Source: Gracilibacillus suaedae
GTDB taxonomy: Bacteria > Bacillota > Bacilli > Bacillales > Amphibacillaceae
Direction of reading: 5' to 3'
DNA: 64,000 nucleotides
Assembly: GCF_017599345.1 (NCBI RefSeq)
Contig: NZ_JAGFVL010000044.1
Location: 1-64,000 of the forward strand
Program-made: the position numbers and the translations under genes
Shown here: positions 8,262-18,128 of the stretch, one piece after another
How positions within the stretch are numbered: position 1 is the first letter of the stretch
Layout: every line of letters begins with the position of its first letter
The notes under the pieces: model-generated
What the model was told of the DNA's origin: nothing
Seen by the model: only the letters and a program-made list of their open reading frames with translations
Database searches by the model: none

Positions 8262-8502
8262 ACCTTCTTTCTATTCATTATACGAGTTTCTTATCATACC
8301 GGTTTCAATCTTTTTTATTGTAGAAGATATTTCTTCCATAACATAGATGTTCATGCCAGATTCACCACGCCAAACTCTCCATTGTTCAAACTCTCACTTC
8401 ATATACAGAAAATATACTTCGAAAACAATGCCGTATTATATGTATAATTCCCTCCAAAAAGGAAAGGATGAAAAATAAAAATGGAAAAGTGAGGGAATGT
8501 TA

Positions 8503-8691
8503 GTGATTTGTCCGAATTGTCGCAGCAAGAATATCGGAATTATCGGTCCTGAGCAATATTATTGCTGGGATTGCTTCATTGAATTATCTGTCCAAAATGA
8601 TATGCTGCATTTGCATGAAGTAGAAATGGATGGATCGTTAAGCTCATTAGATGATTTATTTTCTGATGAGGAAAGACGTGTAGAAAGGTAA
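8503..8691 (+). CDS. small zinc-ribbon protein
   Basis: A 62-residue protein with one zinc ribbon, CPNCRSK at the N-terminus and CWDC about 20 residues later, and an acidic tail. GTG 8503 is preferred because GAGGG at 8491-8495 is seven bases upstream; ATG 8497 is in frame but too close. The stop overlaps the next start by one base, so it is coupled to the permease gene. The zinc ribbon suggests nucleic acid or protein binding; the role is unknown. Confidence 0.72.
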   Translation: MICPNCRSKNIGIIGPEQYYCWDCFIELSVQNDMLHLHEVEMDGSLSSLDDLFSDEERRVER

Positions 8692-9764
8692 TGAAGTCCA
8701 ATCAAGCCAAAATTCGTCTCGTTCTGCAACTGATTATTCTTTGCTTAGCAGTTCTGTTTCTCTATTTAATGTACATCCTGTTTCCTTTCTATAAGCACGT
8801 GCTTATTGTCATTTTACAGGTGTTGGCACCATTTTTAATCGCAGGATTAATCGCATATCTATTACATCCAGTTGTCGAAAAACTTCATCATTTTCGTATT
8901 CCAAGGCCATTGGCTATTATTTTCATATATATCCTTTTTTTCGCACTTACTGGGTATGGTATATATATATCCTTTCCAATGTGGATGAAGCAAATACAGG
9001 AAATGCAACAGAATATTCCACAATATGTAGATGCTTATCGCACATTTATCTATGATATTTATGATCAAACATCATTTTTGCCAGAGGGATTTCATGATCA
9101 TTTAGATCAACTCTTTGAAAATATTGAAACAACTTTAGGGGAACAGTTTACCAACCTATTGAAAAATATCCCTTTGTTGTTTGATATTTTTGTTATGATA
9201 GCAGTGATCCCCATTTTAGCTTTTTACTTTCTAAAGGATTATCAGAAATTACAGAGAAGCATACTAAGAATGATCCCGCAAAAATATCAAGCTTTCACGA
9301 AAAAATTAGCTCATGAAATGGAAGAAAGTCTTGGTCAGTATATTCGCGGTCAAATATTAGTCTGTTTTCTTGTAGGCTTAGTGAGTTACTTTCTGTTAAG
9401 ATGGGTTGGGATGAATTATGCAGTTGTGTTGGCAACGATTATCGGTTTTACAAATTTTATTCCTTATTTTGGACCGATCATAGGAGCTATCCCTGCTGTG
9501 TTAATTGCCTTTACCATGTCAACAAAAATGGTGTTATATGTACTATTGGTCGTGCTAGCAGTCCAAATAACAGAAGGTAATCTACTTTCACCATTTATCG
9601 TAGGAAAAAGTATTCACATACACCCTGTGTATTTAATTTTGGCATTATTTATTGCAGCCAAGACTGCAGGAGTGGTTGGGATGATTTTTGCAGTTCCATT
9701 CCTAGCTGTTGCTAGAGTAGCTGTGCCTTTAATGATTAGACAAGTGAAAGCAATTGACAGATAG
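8691..9764 (+). CDS. yrrI: AI-2E family transporter (YrrI-like)
   Basis: A 357-residue polytopic membrane protein of the AI-2E/PerM family, with about eight predicted helices: paired helices near residues 10-65, a central soluble stretch, then a hydrophobic C-terminal half ending in AAKTAGVVGMIFAVPFLAVA. Family members export varied substrates; some act as sodium/proton antiporters. Position directly upstream of the alanine T-box and alaS is as for B. subtilis yrrI, which supports orthology. The substrate cannot be told from sequence. Confidence 0.88.
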   Translation: MKSNQAKIRLVLQLIILCLAVLFLYLMYILFPFYKHVLIVILQVLAPFLIAGLIAYLLHPVVEKLHHFRIPRPLAIIFIYILFFALTGYGIYISFPMWMKQIQEMQQNIPQYVDAYRTFIYDIYDQTSFLPEGFHDHLDQLFENIETTLGEQFTNLLKNIPLLFDIFVMIAVIPILAFYFLKDYQKLQRSILRMIPQKYQAFTKKLAHEMEESLGQYIRGQILVCFLVGLVSYFLLRWVGMNYAVVLATIIGFTNFIPYFGPIIGAIPAVLIAFTMSTKMVLYVLLVVLAVQITEGNLLSPFIVGKSIHIHPVYLILALFIAAKTAGVVGMIFAVPFLAVARVAVPLMIRQVKAIDR

Positions 9765-9804
9765 CTTAAAGTTATCTATAATATGCTAGCGAAGTTAAAT
9801 AAAT

Positions 9805-10038
9805 CAAAAACGATGAAAAACCTGAGTACTGGATTATCGTTTCAAAGAGAGGAATTTCCGTGGCTGAAAGAAATTCTAAATGCTCTGATTCAGGAAGCTA
9901 GTTTGAAGTGCAGCGAAATACTGCCGGTTCCATCACCGTTACAGATGTTAAGGTGACAGTCACGTTGGCTGTAATTAGGGTGGTACCGCGGAATATAACT
10001 CTCGTCCCTGCTGAATAAGGCAGAGATGGGAGTTTTTT
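9805..10038 (+). promoter_or_regulatory. T-box riboswitch, alanine-specific
   Basis: Controls alaS by sensing uncharged tRNA-Ala. The T-box sequence AGGGTGGTACCGCG is at 9977-9990. In stem I, CTGGAT (9829-9834) pairs with ATTCAG (9888-9893). Below it an AGTA/GAA loop-E motif carries GCT at 9897-9899 in the specifier position, an alanine codon. A terminator hairpin with a T run ends at 10038. Pairing was done by eye. Confidence 0.93.
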
Positions 10039-10074
10039 ATTGAAAAATAAGCAAATAAATGGAGGCGATTAATC

Positions 10075-12708
10075 ATGAAGCATTTAACATCTGCTCAAGT
10101 GCGACAAATGTTTTTAGACTTTTTTAAAGAAAAAGATCATGGTATTGAACCTAGTGCATCATTAGTACCAAAAGATGATCCGACATTATTGTGGATCAAT
10201 AGTGGTGTGGCTACATTAAAAAAATATTTTGATGGTCGTGTAGTACCAGAGAATCCCCGTATAACCAACGCACAAAAATCAATTCGTACTAATGACATCT
10301 CCAATGTCGGTTATACTGCACGACACCATACATTCTTTGAAATGTTAGGAAATTTCTCGATTGGTGACTATTTCAAGGAAGAAGCAATTGACTTCGCCTG
10401 GGAATTTCTAACTGGTGACAAATGGATAGGATTTGATCCAGAGAAATTATCGGTTACCGTACACCCAGAAGATGAAGAGGCTTATGAGCTTTGGCGAGAT
10501 AAAATTGGCTTACCAGAGGAACGTATTATTCGTATAGAAGAAAATTTCTGGGATATTGGGGAAGGACCAAGTGGACCAAATACCGAAATTTTCTATGATC
10601 GTGGCGAAGCTTATGGTAATGATCCAAGTGACCCAGAACTATACCCGGGCGGTGAAAATGAACGTTATTTAGAGATTTGGAACCTGGTGTTCTCACAGTT
10701 TAATCATAATCCGGATGACACGTATACACCATTACCGAAGAAAAATATTGATACCGGGATGGGACTCGAGCGTCTAGTTAGTGTAATCCAAGATACGAAA
10801 ACAAATTTTGAAACAGACTTATTTTTACCTATTATTAAAGAAACAGAAAAGTTCGCTAATACTACTTATCAAGCAAAAGAAGAAACAGATGTGGCATTTA
10901 AAGTGATTGCTGATCATATTCGTACTGTAACGTTTGCGGTGAGTGATGGCGCATTACCTTCAAATGAAGGTCGTGGCTATGTATTGCGTCGTCTCCTGCG
11001 TCGTGCTGTACGCTATGCTAAACAAATTGGAATCGAGAAGCCGTTTATGTATCAGCTAGTTCCGACGGTTGGTATGATTATGGAAGCTTTCTATCCAGAA
11101 GTGAAGAATAAAACAGACTTTATTCAAAATGTGATAAAAACAGAAGAAGAACGATTCCATGAAACATTACAAGAAGGCTTACAAATCTTAAACACGATCA
11201 TTGAACAAGAGAAGACAAAAGGAAATAAAGTATTCCCTGGTGAGGAAGTCTTCCGCCTTTATGACACGTATGGATTTCCAAAAGAGTTAACCGAAGAGTA
11301 TGCAGGTGAAGCAGGATTTACGCTTGATGAAGCAGGGTTTGAAAAAGAAATGGCTAAGCAACGTGACAGAGCACGTAATGCTCGTCAAAAAGTCGATTCC
11401 ATGCAAATTCAGGATGGCGTATTAAATGAAATCAACGCGGAAAGCACTTTTGTAGGTTATGAATATTTACAAGCGGAAACAACGGTACTGGAAATAGTCG
11501 CTGATAAAGATCGAGTAGAATCTGTTACAGCAGGATGTGAAGCATACGTTATCTTAGCTGAAACACCTTTTTATGCTGAAAGTGGTGGTCAGATTGCTGA
11601 TAAAGGTACGATCTCCTTTGACGGTGGACATGCAGAAGTACAAGATGTACAGAAAGCTCCTAACGGACAAAACCTTCATCGTATTTTGATTCAGGAAGGT
11701 GCGCTAACAAAAGGACAGGCTGTAAAAGCACAGGTTGACAAAACCTCCCGTCAGTACATTATTAAAAATCACACGGCAACCCACCTCTTGCATCAAGCAT
11801 TAAAGGATGTATTAGGGGAACACGTTAACCAAGCTGGTTCATTAGTAGCGAGTGAGCGTCTCCGTTTTGACTTCTCACATTTTGGTGCGGTAACAGAGCA
11901 AGAAATTACCAATATTGAACAGAAAGTCAACGAAAAAATCTGGGCTTCTATTCCGGTTTCGATTAGTAATAAAGGGATTCAGAAAGCGAAAGAAATGGGT
12001 GCTATGGCATTATTCGGTGAAAAATACGGCGATATTGTACGTGTAGTCCAAATTGGTGATTATAGTATGGAACTTTGTGGTGGTTGTCACGTTGAGAACT
12101 CTGCTGAAATTGGTTTATTTAAGATCGTTTCGGAATCAGGAATCGGCGCAGGTACACGAAGAATCGAAGCAGTCACTGCTAAAAGTGCTTATCAATACGT
12201 GAATGGTAAACATCAATTGTTACAAACAGCTGCCAATCAACTGAAAACAAAAGAAGACCAAGTACCTGAGCGTATCGAGCATCTATTTAATGACATGAAA
12301 GAACAAAATCGTCAAATCGAATCATTACGAGCCAAGCTTTCCCAATTAGAGGCTTCATCGATCTTAGATGATGTTCAAGAAGTAAATGGAGTAAACGTGT
12401 TAGCGAAAAAGGTAGATGTTTCCGACATGAATCAATTACGTCAAATGGTAGATGAAATGAAACAAAAATTAGAATCAGGTATTATTTTGCTTGCTGCGGT
12501 CAATAATGACAAGGTACAGTTAGCATCAGGAGTTACCAAAGATTTGGTAACGAAAGGGTATCATGCAGGGAATTTAATTAAAGAGACTGCCAAGATTTGT
12601 GGTGGTGGCGGTGGTGGCCGTCCAGATATGGCACAAGCTGGTGGTAAAGATGCGACTAAATTATCAGAAGCTCTTGCTTATGTAGAAAAATATGCGCAAG
12701 AGGTATAA
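10075..12708 (+). CDS. alaS: alanyl-tRNA synthetase
   Basis: Charges tRNA-Ala with alanine in the cytoplasm. The 877-residue product has full family length. The N-terminal class II catalytic core contains [16 protein letters not shown] (motif 2 region) and [10 protein letters not shown] (motif 3). The editing domain shows [11 protein letters not shown] and the zinc-binding CGGCHVE, and the C-Ala domain ends with [18 protein letters not shown] 10075 follows GGAGGCG. The upstream T-box explains its regulation, and the downstream ireB-ruvX-DUF1292 order is as in B. subtilis. Confidence 0.98.
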   Translation: MKHLTSAQVRQMFLDFFKEKDHGIEPSASLVPKDDPTLLWINSGVATLKKYFDGRVVPENPRITNAQKSIRTNDISNVGYTARHHTFFEMLGNFSIGDYFKEEAIDFAWEFLTGDKWIGFDPEKLSVTVHPEDEEAYELWRDKIGLPEERIIRIEENFWDIGEGPSGPNTEIFYDRGEAYGNDPSDPELYPGGENERYLEIWNLVFSQFNHNPDDTYTPLPKKNIDTGMGLERLVSVIQDTKTNFETDLFLPIIKETEKFANTTYQAKEETDVAFKVIADHIRTVTFAVSDGALPSNEGRGYVLRRLLRRAVRYAKQIGIEKPFMYQLVPTVGMIMEAFYPEVKNKTDFIQNVIKTEEERFHETLQEGLQILNTIIEQEKTKGNKVFPGEEVFRLYDTYGFPKELTEEYAGEAGFTLDEAGFEKEMAKQRDRARNARQKVDSMQIQDGVLNEINAESTFVGYEYLQAETTVLEIVADKDRVESVTAGCEAYVILAETPFYAESGGQIADKGTISFDGGHAEVQDVQKAPNGQNLHRILIQEGALTKGQAVKAQVDKTSRQYIIKNHTATHLLHQALKDVLGEHVNQAGSLVASERLRFDFSHFGAVTEQEITNIEQKVNEKIWASIPVSISNKGIQKAKEMGAMALFGEKYGDIVRVVQIGDYSMELCGGCHVENSAEIGLFKIVSESGIGAGTRRIEAVTAKSAYQYVNGKHQLLQTAANQLKTKEDQVPERIEHLFNDMKEQNRQIESLRAKLSQLEASSILDDVQEVNGVNVLAKKVDVSDMNQLRQMVDEMKQKLESGIILLAAVNNDKVQLASGVTKDLVTKGYHAGNLIKETAKICGGGGGGRPDMAQAGGKDATKLSEALAYVEKYAQEV

Positions 12709-12713
12709 TAATT

Positions 12714-12743
12714 TTGGTAATTTTTATTAATAAAAGGTATAAT
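12714..12743 (+). promoter_or_regulatory. probable sigma-A promoter for ireB-ruvX
   Basis: TTGGTA (12714-12719) and TATAAT (12738-12743) with an 18-bp spacer, 40 bases before the ireB start. Confidence 0.6.
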
Positions 12744-12785
12744 AGATAGATACAAATCGTTGTAATATTATTTGGGGGTGCTTCC

Positions 12786-13052
12786 ATGGATGGAATGGAC
12801 AAGACAATGAAATTTGATTTTTCTGAAGAGCCCATTGAACAGAATGTGGAAGAAGTGTTGTTGTTAGTGCATAATGCGCTCGAAGAAAAAGGATATCATC
12901 CAATCAATCAAATTGTTGGATATTTATTATCAGGTGACCCGGCTTATATTCCACGACATAAGGATGCACGAAATTTAATAAGGAGAATTGAGCGCGATGA
13001 AATCATTGAAGAGTTAGTCAAGTATTACATTAGCGCCAATAACAAGAAATGA
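12786..13052 (+). CDS. ireB: IreB family regulatory protein
   Basis: An 88-residue DUF965/IreB protein (YrzL in B. subtilis). In enterococci IreB is a phosphorylation target of the IreK Ser/Thr kinase and modulates cephalosporin resistance; in Bacillus its role is unclear. The product is colinear with the family, with MKFDFSEEP at the start and [28 protein letters not shown] in the middle. Its ATGA stop/start overlap with ruvX implies translational coupling. It has its own promoter 40 bases upstream. Confidence 0.93.
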   Translation: MDGMDKTMKFDFSEEPIEQNVEEVLLLVHNALEEKGYHPINQIVGYLLSGDPAYIPRHKDARNLIRRIERDEIIEELVKYYISANNKK

Positions 13053-13468
13053 CAAAAGTATTAGGACTGGATGTAGGATCAAAAACGATCGGTGTGGCGA
13101 TCAGTGATGCATTAGGCTGGACTGCACAAGGTTTAACAACGATTCATTGGCAGGAACCGGATTATAAATCGGTAGAAGATACGTTTAAACAATTGATCGA
13201 TGAACATACTATAGAAAAAGTCGTCATTGGCTTACCTAAAAATATGGATGGCTCTATCGGCTTTAGAGGTGAAGCATCGCAAGATTTTGCGAAGTTTATA
13301 GAAGATACCTTTTCGAAAGAGGTTATTCTTTGGGATGAACGACTCACAACGATGGCTGCTGAGAAGGTGTTGTTAGAAGCGGATATGAGCCGTTCGAAAC
13401 GCAAGAAAGTAATTGATAAGATGGCAGCCGTCATGATTTTGCAAGGTTACTTGGATAGTCAACCATGA
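13049..13468 (+). CDS. ruvX: RuvX/YqgF family Holliday junction resolvase-like protein
   Basis: A 139-residue RNase H-fold protein. [15 protein letters not shown] at the N-terminus holds the first acidic residue, [12 protein letters not shown] the middle strand, and [15 protein letters not shown] the conserved DERLTT motif. The family is credited with Holliday-junction resolution or pre-16S rRNA 5'-end processing; the latter is established for E. coli YqgF. It overlaps ireB by four bases and is followed 13 bases later by the DUF1292 gene, the conserved Bacillus order. Confidence 0.94.
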   Translation: MTKVLGLDVGSKTIGVAISDALGWTAQGLTTIHWQEPDYKSVEDTFKQLIDEHTIEKVVIGLPKNMDGSIGFRGEASQDFAKFIEDTFSKEVILWDERLTTMAAEKVLLEADMSRSKRKKVIDKMAAVMILQGYLDSQP

Positions 13469-13481
13469 AGGAGGATTACAA

Positions 13482-13766
13482 ATGGCACTAGAAGAAAAAG
13501 AACGTATCATCATTCCCGATGAGAACGGAGAAGAACATTTATTTGAAGTTCTGTTTACATTTGATGTTGATCAGACACAAGAATCTTACGTAGCAGTAGT
13601 ACCCGCAGAACAAAAAGAAGACGAAGAAGTAGAAGTATTCGCCTTCCGTTACGAAGAGAAAGAAAACGACGATGATCTCGCACTATATCACATTGAATCT
13701 GACGATGAATGGGATATGGTCGAAGAAGTTCTAAACACAGTAGCTGAAAACGATCTAACAGAATAA
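13482..13766 (+). CDS. yrzB: DUF1292 family protein
   Basis: A 94-residue, very acidic protein of the DUF1292/YrzB family, which follows ruvX in most Bacilli. It has a short beta-rich core (EHLFEVLFTFDVDQTQESYVAVVP) and an EYR-type tail DDEWDMVEEVLNTV. Function is unknown; it has no signal or membrane segment. ATG 13482 follows AAGGAGG at good spacing, and a strong terminator closes the operon 10 bases after the stop. Confidence 0.9.
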   Translation: MALEEKERIIIPDENGEEHLFEVLFTFDVDQTQESYVAVVPAEQKEDEEVEVFAFRYEEKENDDDLALYHIESDDEWDMVEEVLNTVAENDLTE

Positions 13767-13772
13767 GAGAAA

Positions 13773-13803
13773 AAAACTGACTGGGTTTGCCAGTCAGTTT
13801 TTC
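13773..13803 (+). terminator. intrinsic terminator after the alaS-region operon
   Basis: AAAACTGACTGG pairs with CCAGTCAGTTTT and is followed by T residues, a few bases after the DUF1292 stop. Confidence 0.9.
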
Positions 13804-13837
13804 ATTAGTTGAATTCAACTGGTTACAAAGGAATGCT

Positions 13838-13942
13838 ATTTCGCAATAAACGAGAGTAATTTCGCAATAAAGAAGTAGGATTTCGCAATAAACAAGAGCA
13901 ATTTCGTAATAAACAAGTCCATTTTCGCAATAAACAATTGCA
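13838..13942 (+). repeat. five tandem 21-bp repeats (ATTTCGCAATAAAC core)
   Basis: Five units of exactly 21 bp start at 13838, 13859, 13880, 13901 and 13922. Each shares ATTTCGCAATAAA (one has ATTTCGTAATAAA, the last starts with T), followed by a variable 7-8 base tail. The reverse strand is open and would encode LLRN every seven residues, but it lacks a ribosome binding site, so I treat it as non-coding. Confidence 0.9.
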
Positions 13943-14128
13943 ATAATGATAAAAAGGTGAACTTTTTAAAAGAGGTAAGCTAATATATTTAGCATACCTC
14001 GAACTATGATAAACTAACTTCTTACGCGGAAAACTGTTCATTTGCATGGACAGATTTCCACGGAGAACTTACAGTTTTATATGGCTGTTTTTCTCGTTTG
14101 GAAAGAATATATAAAATTGGTGTATTAA

Positions 14129-14260
14129 CCACACAACCTCCACGCCGGCTGCCCTCTTTCCTTTCCATGGATTATGCACTTCAGCTAACTTTTTTCGAGT
14201 TAAAACCATTCGACAAAGTGGACATTCAGGTCAAATCCAATGTAGTGATATTTATTACTC
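14129..14260 (-). repeat. copy of a Bacillaceae-type interspersed repeat
   Basis: About 130 bp similar, in opposite orientation, to 32095-32225. It shares GCCGGCTGCCC, CCTTTCCATG, CTTCAGCTAACT and a degenerate TTCGAG...TTCGA hairpin. Related cores lie at 42505-42540 and 45290-45320. The overlapping 66-codon plus-strand ORF (14098-14298) is not considered real. Confidence 0.65.
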
Positions 14261-14330
14261 CCTTTATCCCTTATGTTTCCCTTTTGCAAAATTTGTAGTA
14301 TAATATATCGGGTGAAAGGGGGAGACCTAT

Positions 14331-15482
14331 ATGAGTAAAGAACAAGAAGAGAAAAACAACAAGTCTAAAAAGAAACTTACATATAAAGAGATTTCTCAAG
14401 AACGGGCAAAAGAAGCTAGTGTTGCACGAAAAATCATTTTAATTGTGTTTATAGTATTAACAGCAATTATCATAATTGGTGGCTTTAGCGGTTATAAATA
14501 CGTAAAAAAAGGTTTATCACCAGTTGATCCTGACAGTGATGAAACGGTCAATGTTACGATACCATTAGGGTCAACAAGCTCAGATATTGCTAATATACTC
14601 GAAGATGAAGGCATTATTGCCAATAGTTTGATATATCGTTTTTACGTTAAGTTTAATAATGCTTCCGATTTCCAAGCAGGGGATTACAGTTTGTCACCTT
14701 CTATGACATTAGCAGAGGTGACAGCAGAGCTGGGAACAGGTTCGCTTCAGCAGGAAGCACAATTACGTGTTACAGTACCGGAAGGTAGAAATATTGAAGA
14801 AATTGCATCCATCTATCAGGAAAATGCAGGTATCGACAGTGAAGAATTTTTAGAAAAAATGACAGATCAGTCGTATATCGAAGACTTGATCGATCAATAT
14901 CCAAATATTTTAACGGAAGAGATTTTAGCTGAAGATATTATTTATCCATTAGAAGGATATTTATTCCCGGCAACATATGAATTTTATACGGATGAACCCA
15001 CTATCGATGATATCATTACCCAAATGCTCAATAAGACCAATGACGTAATTGTTGCATACTATGACCAGATAGCTGCTTTGGACTTCTCTATCCATGAAGT
15101 GATTACATTCGCATCTTTAGTAGAGGAAGAAGCACCATCAGAAGAAGATAGAAAAGAAATCGCGGGTGTGTTTAATAATCGATTAGCTGAAGGTATGAAA
15201 TTACAAACAGATCCAACTGTTAGCTATGCCCATGGTGAGCATATCTCAAGATTAACGTATGATCATTATGAAATAGATTCACCATATAATACGTATCAAG
15301 TACAAGGATTACCAGTTGGTCCAATTGCTAATTTTGGGGAAAGCTCTTTAGTTTCAGTCCTTACACCTGAGAAAAATAACTACTTATATTTCTTAGCAGA
15401 TTCAGATGGGAACGTACATTATTCTACTACGTATGAAGAACATCAAAACTTAGAAGATGAGTATATTCATAATGAGGAATAG
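14331..15482 (+). CDS. mltG: endolytic murein transglycosylase MltG
   Basis: A 383-residue membrane-anchored enzyme that cleaves nascent glycan strands and is thought to set the end of peptidoglycan chains. A basic cytoplasmic head of about 35 residues is followed by a single transmembrane helix (about 36-56) and an extracellular LysM-like/YceG domain. Family motifs include LEGYLFPATYEF, the catalytic glutamate region ASLVEEEAP (about residue 262), the GVFNNRL loop and LQTDPTVSYA. It corresponds to B. subtilis YrrL and keeps its place after the DUF1292 gene. A TATAAT-like box at 14299-14304 and GGGGGAG upstream of ATG 14331 suggest its own transcription start. Confidence 0.95.
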   Translation: MSKEQEEKNNKSKKKLTYKEISQERAKEASVARKIILIVFIVLTAIIIIGGFSGYKYVKKGLSPVDPDSDETVNVTIPLGSTSSDIANILEDEGIIANSLIYRFYVKFNNASDFQAGDYSLSPSMTLAEVTAELGTGSLQQEAQLRVTVPEGRNIEEIASIYQENAGIDSEEFLEKMTDQSYIEDLIDQYPNILTEEILAEDIIYPLEGYLFPATYEFYTDEPTIDDIITQMLNKTNDVIVAYYDQIAALDFSIHEVITFASLVEEEAPSEEDRKEIAGVFNNRLAEGMKLQTDPTVSYAHGEHISRLTYDHYEIDSPYNTYQVQGLPVGPIANFGESSLVSVLTPEKNNYLYFLADSDGNVHYSTTYEEHQNLEDEYIHNEE

Positions 15483-15486
15483 TGAA

Positions 15487-15513
15487 AGCAGGGGGGAGTA
15501 GCCCCTGCTTTTT
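15487..15513 (+). terminator. intrinsic terminator after mltG
   Basis: AGCAGGGG pairs with CCCCTGCT around GGAGTAG and is followed by TTTTT. Confidence 0.9.
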
Positions 15514-15541
15514 ACCCTGTTTTAGAAGGGAATGACAAAAA

Positions 15542-16180
15542 GTGAACCATACAGATGTTAGCAAATATCTGGATACAATAACTCCAAGCCAAGCTGATTG
15601 GATTCAACAATTAGAGCAAGAGGCGGAGCAAAATCATGTACCGATAATGGACAAACAAGGGATTGCTTTAATCCAACAATTAATTCGTCTCCATCAGCCA
15701 ACCAAAATACTTGAAATTGGTACTGCAATCGGGTACTCTGCTTTAAGAATGTTAGAAGCAAAATCTGATGTCCGAATAGTCTCAATTGAAAGAAACCAGG
15801 AAATGTATGATCGGGCGATGAAAAATATACAGAAGCAAAACCAAGAGGAACATATTGATGTCATTTTTGGGGATGCTTTAGAGGTAGATGAAAAAGTCGC
15901 AGCAAAAGGGCCATTTCAAATGATTTTTATCGATGCAGCAAAAGGGCAATATCGCCATTTCTTCGAAAAATATGGACAAACAATAACCGATAAAGGCATG
16001 ATTGTGACTGATAACGTCCTTTTTAAAGGGTGGGTAGTAAATCCGGAGGAAGCACCGAAAAGGTTACAAAAGCTCGCACATAAAATCGATCAGTATAATC
16101 AATGGTTATTGCAGCATCCGTCTTATCATACTACTATCTTACCGGTTGGTGACGGTGTGGCAATCAGTGTGAAAAAGTAA
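15542..16180 (+). CDS. trmR: tRNA 5-hydroxyuridine methyltransferase TrmR (YrrM)
   Basis: A 212-residue class I SAM-dependent O-methyltransferase. [13 protein letters not shown] is the SAM-binding loop, with [19 protein letters not shown] (metal/substrate loop) and [10 protein letters not shown] as further family motifs. B. subtilis YrrM/TrmR makes 5-methoxyuridine at tRNA position 34 from 5-hydroxyuridine. GTG 15542 is the start. In B. subtilis the next genes are the U32 peptidase-like trhP1/trhP2 hydroxylation genes; here udk follows directly, so hydroxylation must come from elsewhere in the genome or from the oxygen-dependent TrhO route. Confidence 0.9.
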   Translation: MNHTDVSKYLDTITPSQADWIQQLEQEAEQNHVPIMDKQGIALIQQLIRLHQPTKILEIGTAIGYSALRMLEAKSDVRIVSIERNQEMYDRAMKNIQKQNQEEHIDVIFGDALEVDEKVAAKGPFQMIFIDAAKGQYRHFFEKYGQTITDKGMIVTDNVLFKGWVVNPEEAPKRLQKLAHKIDQYNQWLLQHPSYHTTILPVGDGVAISVKK

Positions 16181-16197
16181 AAGTAGAGGTGCACAAC

Positions 16198-16827
16198 ATG
16201 AGTAAGAAAAAACCAGTTATAATTGGAGTTGCAGGTGGATCGGGATCAGGGAAAACCTCTGTAACAAAAGCTATTCAAAATCGATTTACAGATCAATCTG
16301 TGCTAGTAATTGAGCAAGATTATTATTATAAAGATCAGTCAGATATTCCTATGGAAGAAAGACTGCAAACAAATTATGACCATCCTTTAGCTTTTGATAA
16401 TGACCTTTTGATTGAGCATATTAAGCAGTTATTACATCATCAATCAGTAGAAAAACCGGTATATGATTACACGATCCATACTAGGTCTGACGATGTGATT
16501 CCAATTGAACCAAAAGATGTTATTATTATTGAAGGGATTTTAATTCTTGATGATCCTCGGTTAATGGAATTAATGGATATTAAAGTTTTTGTTGATACAG
16601 ATGCGGATTTACGCATTATTCGTCGCTTATTACGTGATATAAACGAACGAGGGAGATCGATTGATTCTGTGATTAATCAATATATCCAAACAGTACGTCC
16701 TGCACATTTACAATTTATTGAACCTACTAAACGATATGCAGACGTCATTATTCCTGAAGGAGGACAGAATGTAGTTGCAATTGATTTATTAGCAACAAAG
16801 ATCGAAAAGATATTAGAGTTTGAATAG
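16198..16827 (+). CDS. udk: uridine kinase
   Basis: A 209-residue kinase that phosphorylates uridine and cytidine with ATP or GTP for pyrimidine salvage. The P-loop [12 protein letters not shown] is at residues 8-19; QDYYYKDQ, a [10 protein letters not shown] substrate loop and [18 protein letters not shown] follow. Length is usual. ATG 16198 is preferred over the in-frame GTG 16189, which overlaps the AGAGGT ribosome binding site (16185-16190). It sits 17 bases after trmR, so both are likely cotranscribed. Confidence 0.96.
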   Translation: MSKKKPVIIGVAGGSGSGKTSVTKAIQNRFTDQSVLVIEQDYYYKDQSDIPMEERLQTNYDHPLAFDNDLLIEHIKQLLHHQSVEKPVYDYTIHTRSDDVIPIEPKDVIIIEGILILDDPRLMELMDIKVFVDTDADLRIIRRLLRDINERGRSIDSVINQYIQTVRPAHLQFIEPTKRYADVIIPEGGQNVVAIDLLATKIEKILEFE

Positions 16828-17155
16828 TATAAGCATGCAAGGAAATGAAAACAATTCGTGCATTTGTTAAACTTGAAGAAAATTTTTGGTAGTCGTAGTG
16901 GAATTTTGGATGGCTAAATATTAGAAAATAACTAAGGCTTTCTATATTGTTTTGGGATAAGTCGAGTTTTCTTAAATACTACAAATAAAACTATTGAAAA
17001 AAATGAAAAAATTTGAGATAGTAGTGGTTAGTAAATAAAGCATTTACATAATGATAAATGCTGTAAAAGAGTGTTCTTTTTTAAGCAGATATCATACAAT
17101 GTAAAGGATATTTGCAGAACTGATTCAAAGCAGTAGATTGAAGGAGTGTAGGATC
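16828..17155. other. udk-greA intergenic region
   Basis: No convincing gene. An 8-bp inverted repeat AGCATTTA/TAAATGCT lies at 17039-17062. A TACAAT box at 17095-17100 is a plausible -10 element for greA without a good -35. Confidence 0.5.
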
Positions 17156-17632
17156 ATGCCAGAAGAAAAAGAGTTTTACATGACAGAAGATGGTTTAAAA
17201 AAATTAGAAGAAGAATTGGAATATTTAAAGACTGAACGAAGACAAGAAGTTGTCGAACGCATCAAGATTGCCAGAGATTTCGGTGATTTATCCGAGAACT
17301 CAGAATATGATGCAGCAAAGGATGAACAAGCTTTCGTTGAATCTCGAATTGTACAAGTAGAGAATATGATTCGAAATGCAGTTATTATTAAGGACGAAGA
17401 TGTAAACCCTGATGTCGTATCATTAGGTCGAACCATTACATTTCAAGAATTGCCTGATGGAGAGGAAGAAAGCTATACTATTGTTGGAAGTGCAGAAGCA
17501 GATCCCTTTGAAGGGAAAATTTCCAACGATTCTCCTATCGCCAAAAGTTTATTAGGTCACTCCATTGGAGAAGAAGTCGTGGTACCAACTCCTGCAGGTG
17601 ATATGAACGTAAAAATAATTAGTGTACAGTAA
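17156..17632 (+). CDS. greA: transcription elongation factor GreA
   Basis: A 158-residue factor that inserts a coiled coil into the RNA polymerase secondary channel and triggers cleavage of backtracked RNA. The N-terminal coiled coil carries the conserved acidic tip in [20 protein letters not shown]. The C-terminal FKBP-like domain includes [22 protein letters not shown] 17156 is chosen over an upstream in-frame TTG (17138) because AAGGAG at 17141-17146 lies nine bases before it. A terminator follows. Confidence 0.97.
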   Translation: MPEEKEFYMTEDGLKKLEEELEYLKTERRQEVVERIKIARDFGDLSENSEYDAAKDEQAFVESRIVQVENMIRNAVIIKDEDVNPDVVSLGRTITFQELPDGEEESYTIVGSAEADPFEGKISNDSPIAKSLLGHSIGEEVVVPTPAGDMNVKIISVQ

Positions 17633-17638
17633 GTAATA

Positions 17639-17676
17639 AAAATGGATGTCTGTTTGAAAATAGACATCCATTTTTC
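17639..17676 (+). terminator. intrinsic terminator after greA
   Basis: AATGGATGTCT pairs with AGACATCCATT and is followed by TTT. Confidence 0.9.
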
Positions 17677-17732
17677 ATTAATGAATAATATAGTGACATG
17701 AAGCTAGTTTCCTGCTCCTAGGTTGACACGCA

Positions 17733-17960
17733 TTAAATTTTAGAAGATATTAATAATGGTTTAAGTTCTTTTTCAATGAAATATTCTTTGTTCTTAGCGA
17801 GTATAAATTGAAAGACAAGCTCTTCCGTAACAGAGCAGAATTGCAGCGTGGTGTCATCGAGAAAATGAATAAATAAGACCTGGTTTTCTTTATCATAGCT
17901 AATCGATTCAAAGGTAGTTAGTTGCCATAAATTGCGATCAAACGTAGTCGTTCTCAACAT
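17733..17960 (-). CDS. KTSC-like small protein
   Basis: A 75-residue protein on the opposite strand to its neighbours. The core ESISYDKENQVLFIHFLDD followed by a hydrophobic strand and a helical end resembles the KTSC fold (SIxYDxxxxxLxVxFxxG). Function unknown; no signal or membrane segment. GGAGCG precedes ATG 17960. Family assignment is by pattern only and is moderately sure. Confidence 0.62.
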   Translation of the reverse strand: MLRTTTFDRNLWQLTTFESISYDKENQVLFIHFLDDTTLQFCSVTEELVFQFILAKNKEYFIEKELKPLLISSKI

Positions 17961-18128
17961 AGCACACGCTCCTTACTTTTTCTTTCATTTTATTATATTC
18001 CATATCTATGGACAAACTCCTGCAAGTATGACAAAAAAAGAAAAAAATCGATCGATTTTCCTAAAAATAGGGATGGTCATGGTGAAGGAAAATAATTTTT
18101 AGTATAATTAAGATTGGGAGGGCGGAAA

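Noticed and set aside
13823-14047. 74-codon minus-strand ORF with repeated LLRN
   Set aside because: The pattern is the 21-bp DNA repeat read in one frame; there is no start signal or family.
14098-14298. 66-codon plus-strand ORF before mltG
   Set aside because: No ribosome binding site, unusual composition, and it overlaps the interspersed repeat.
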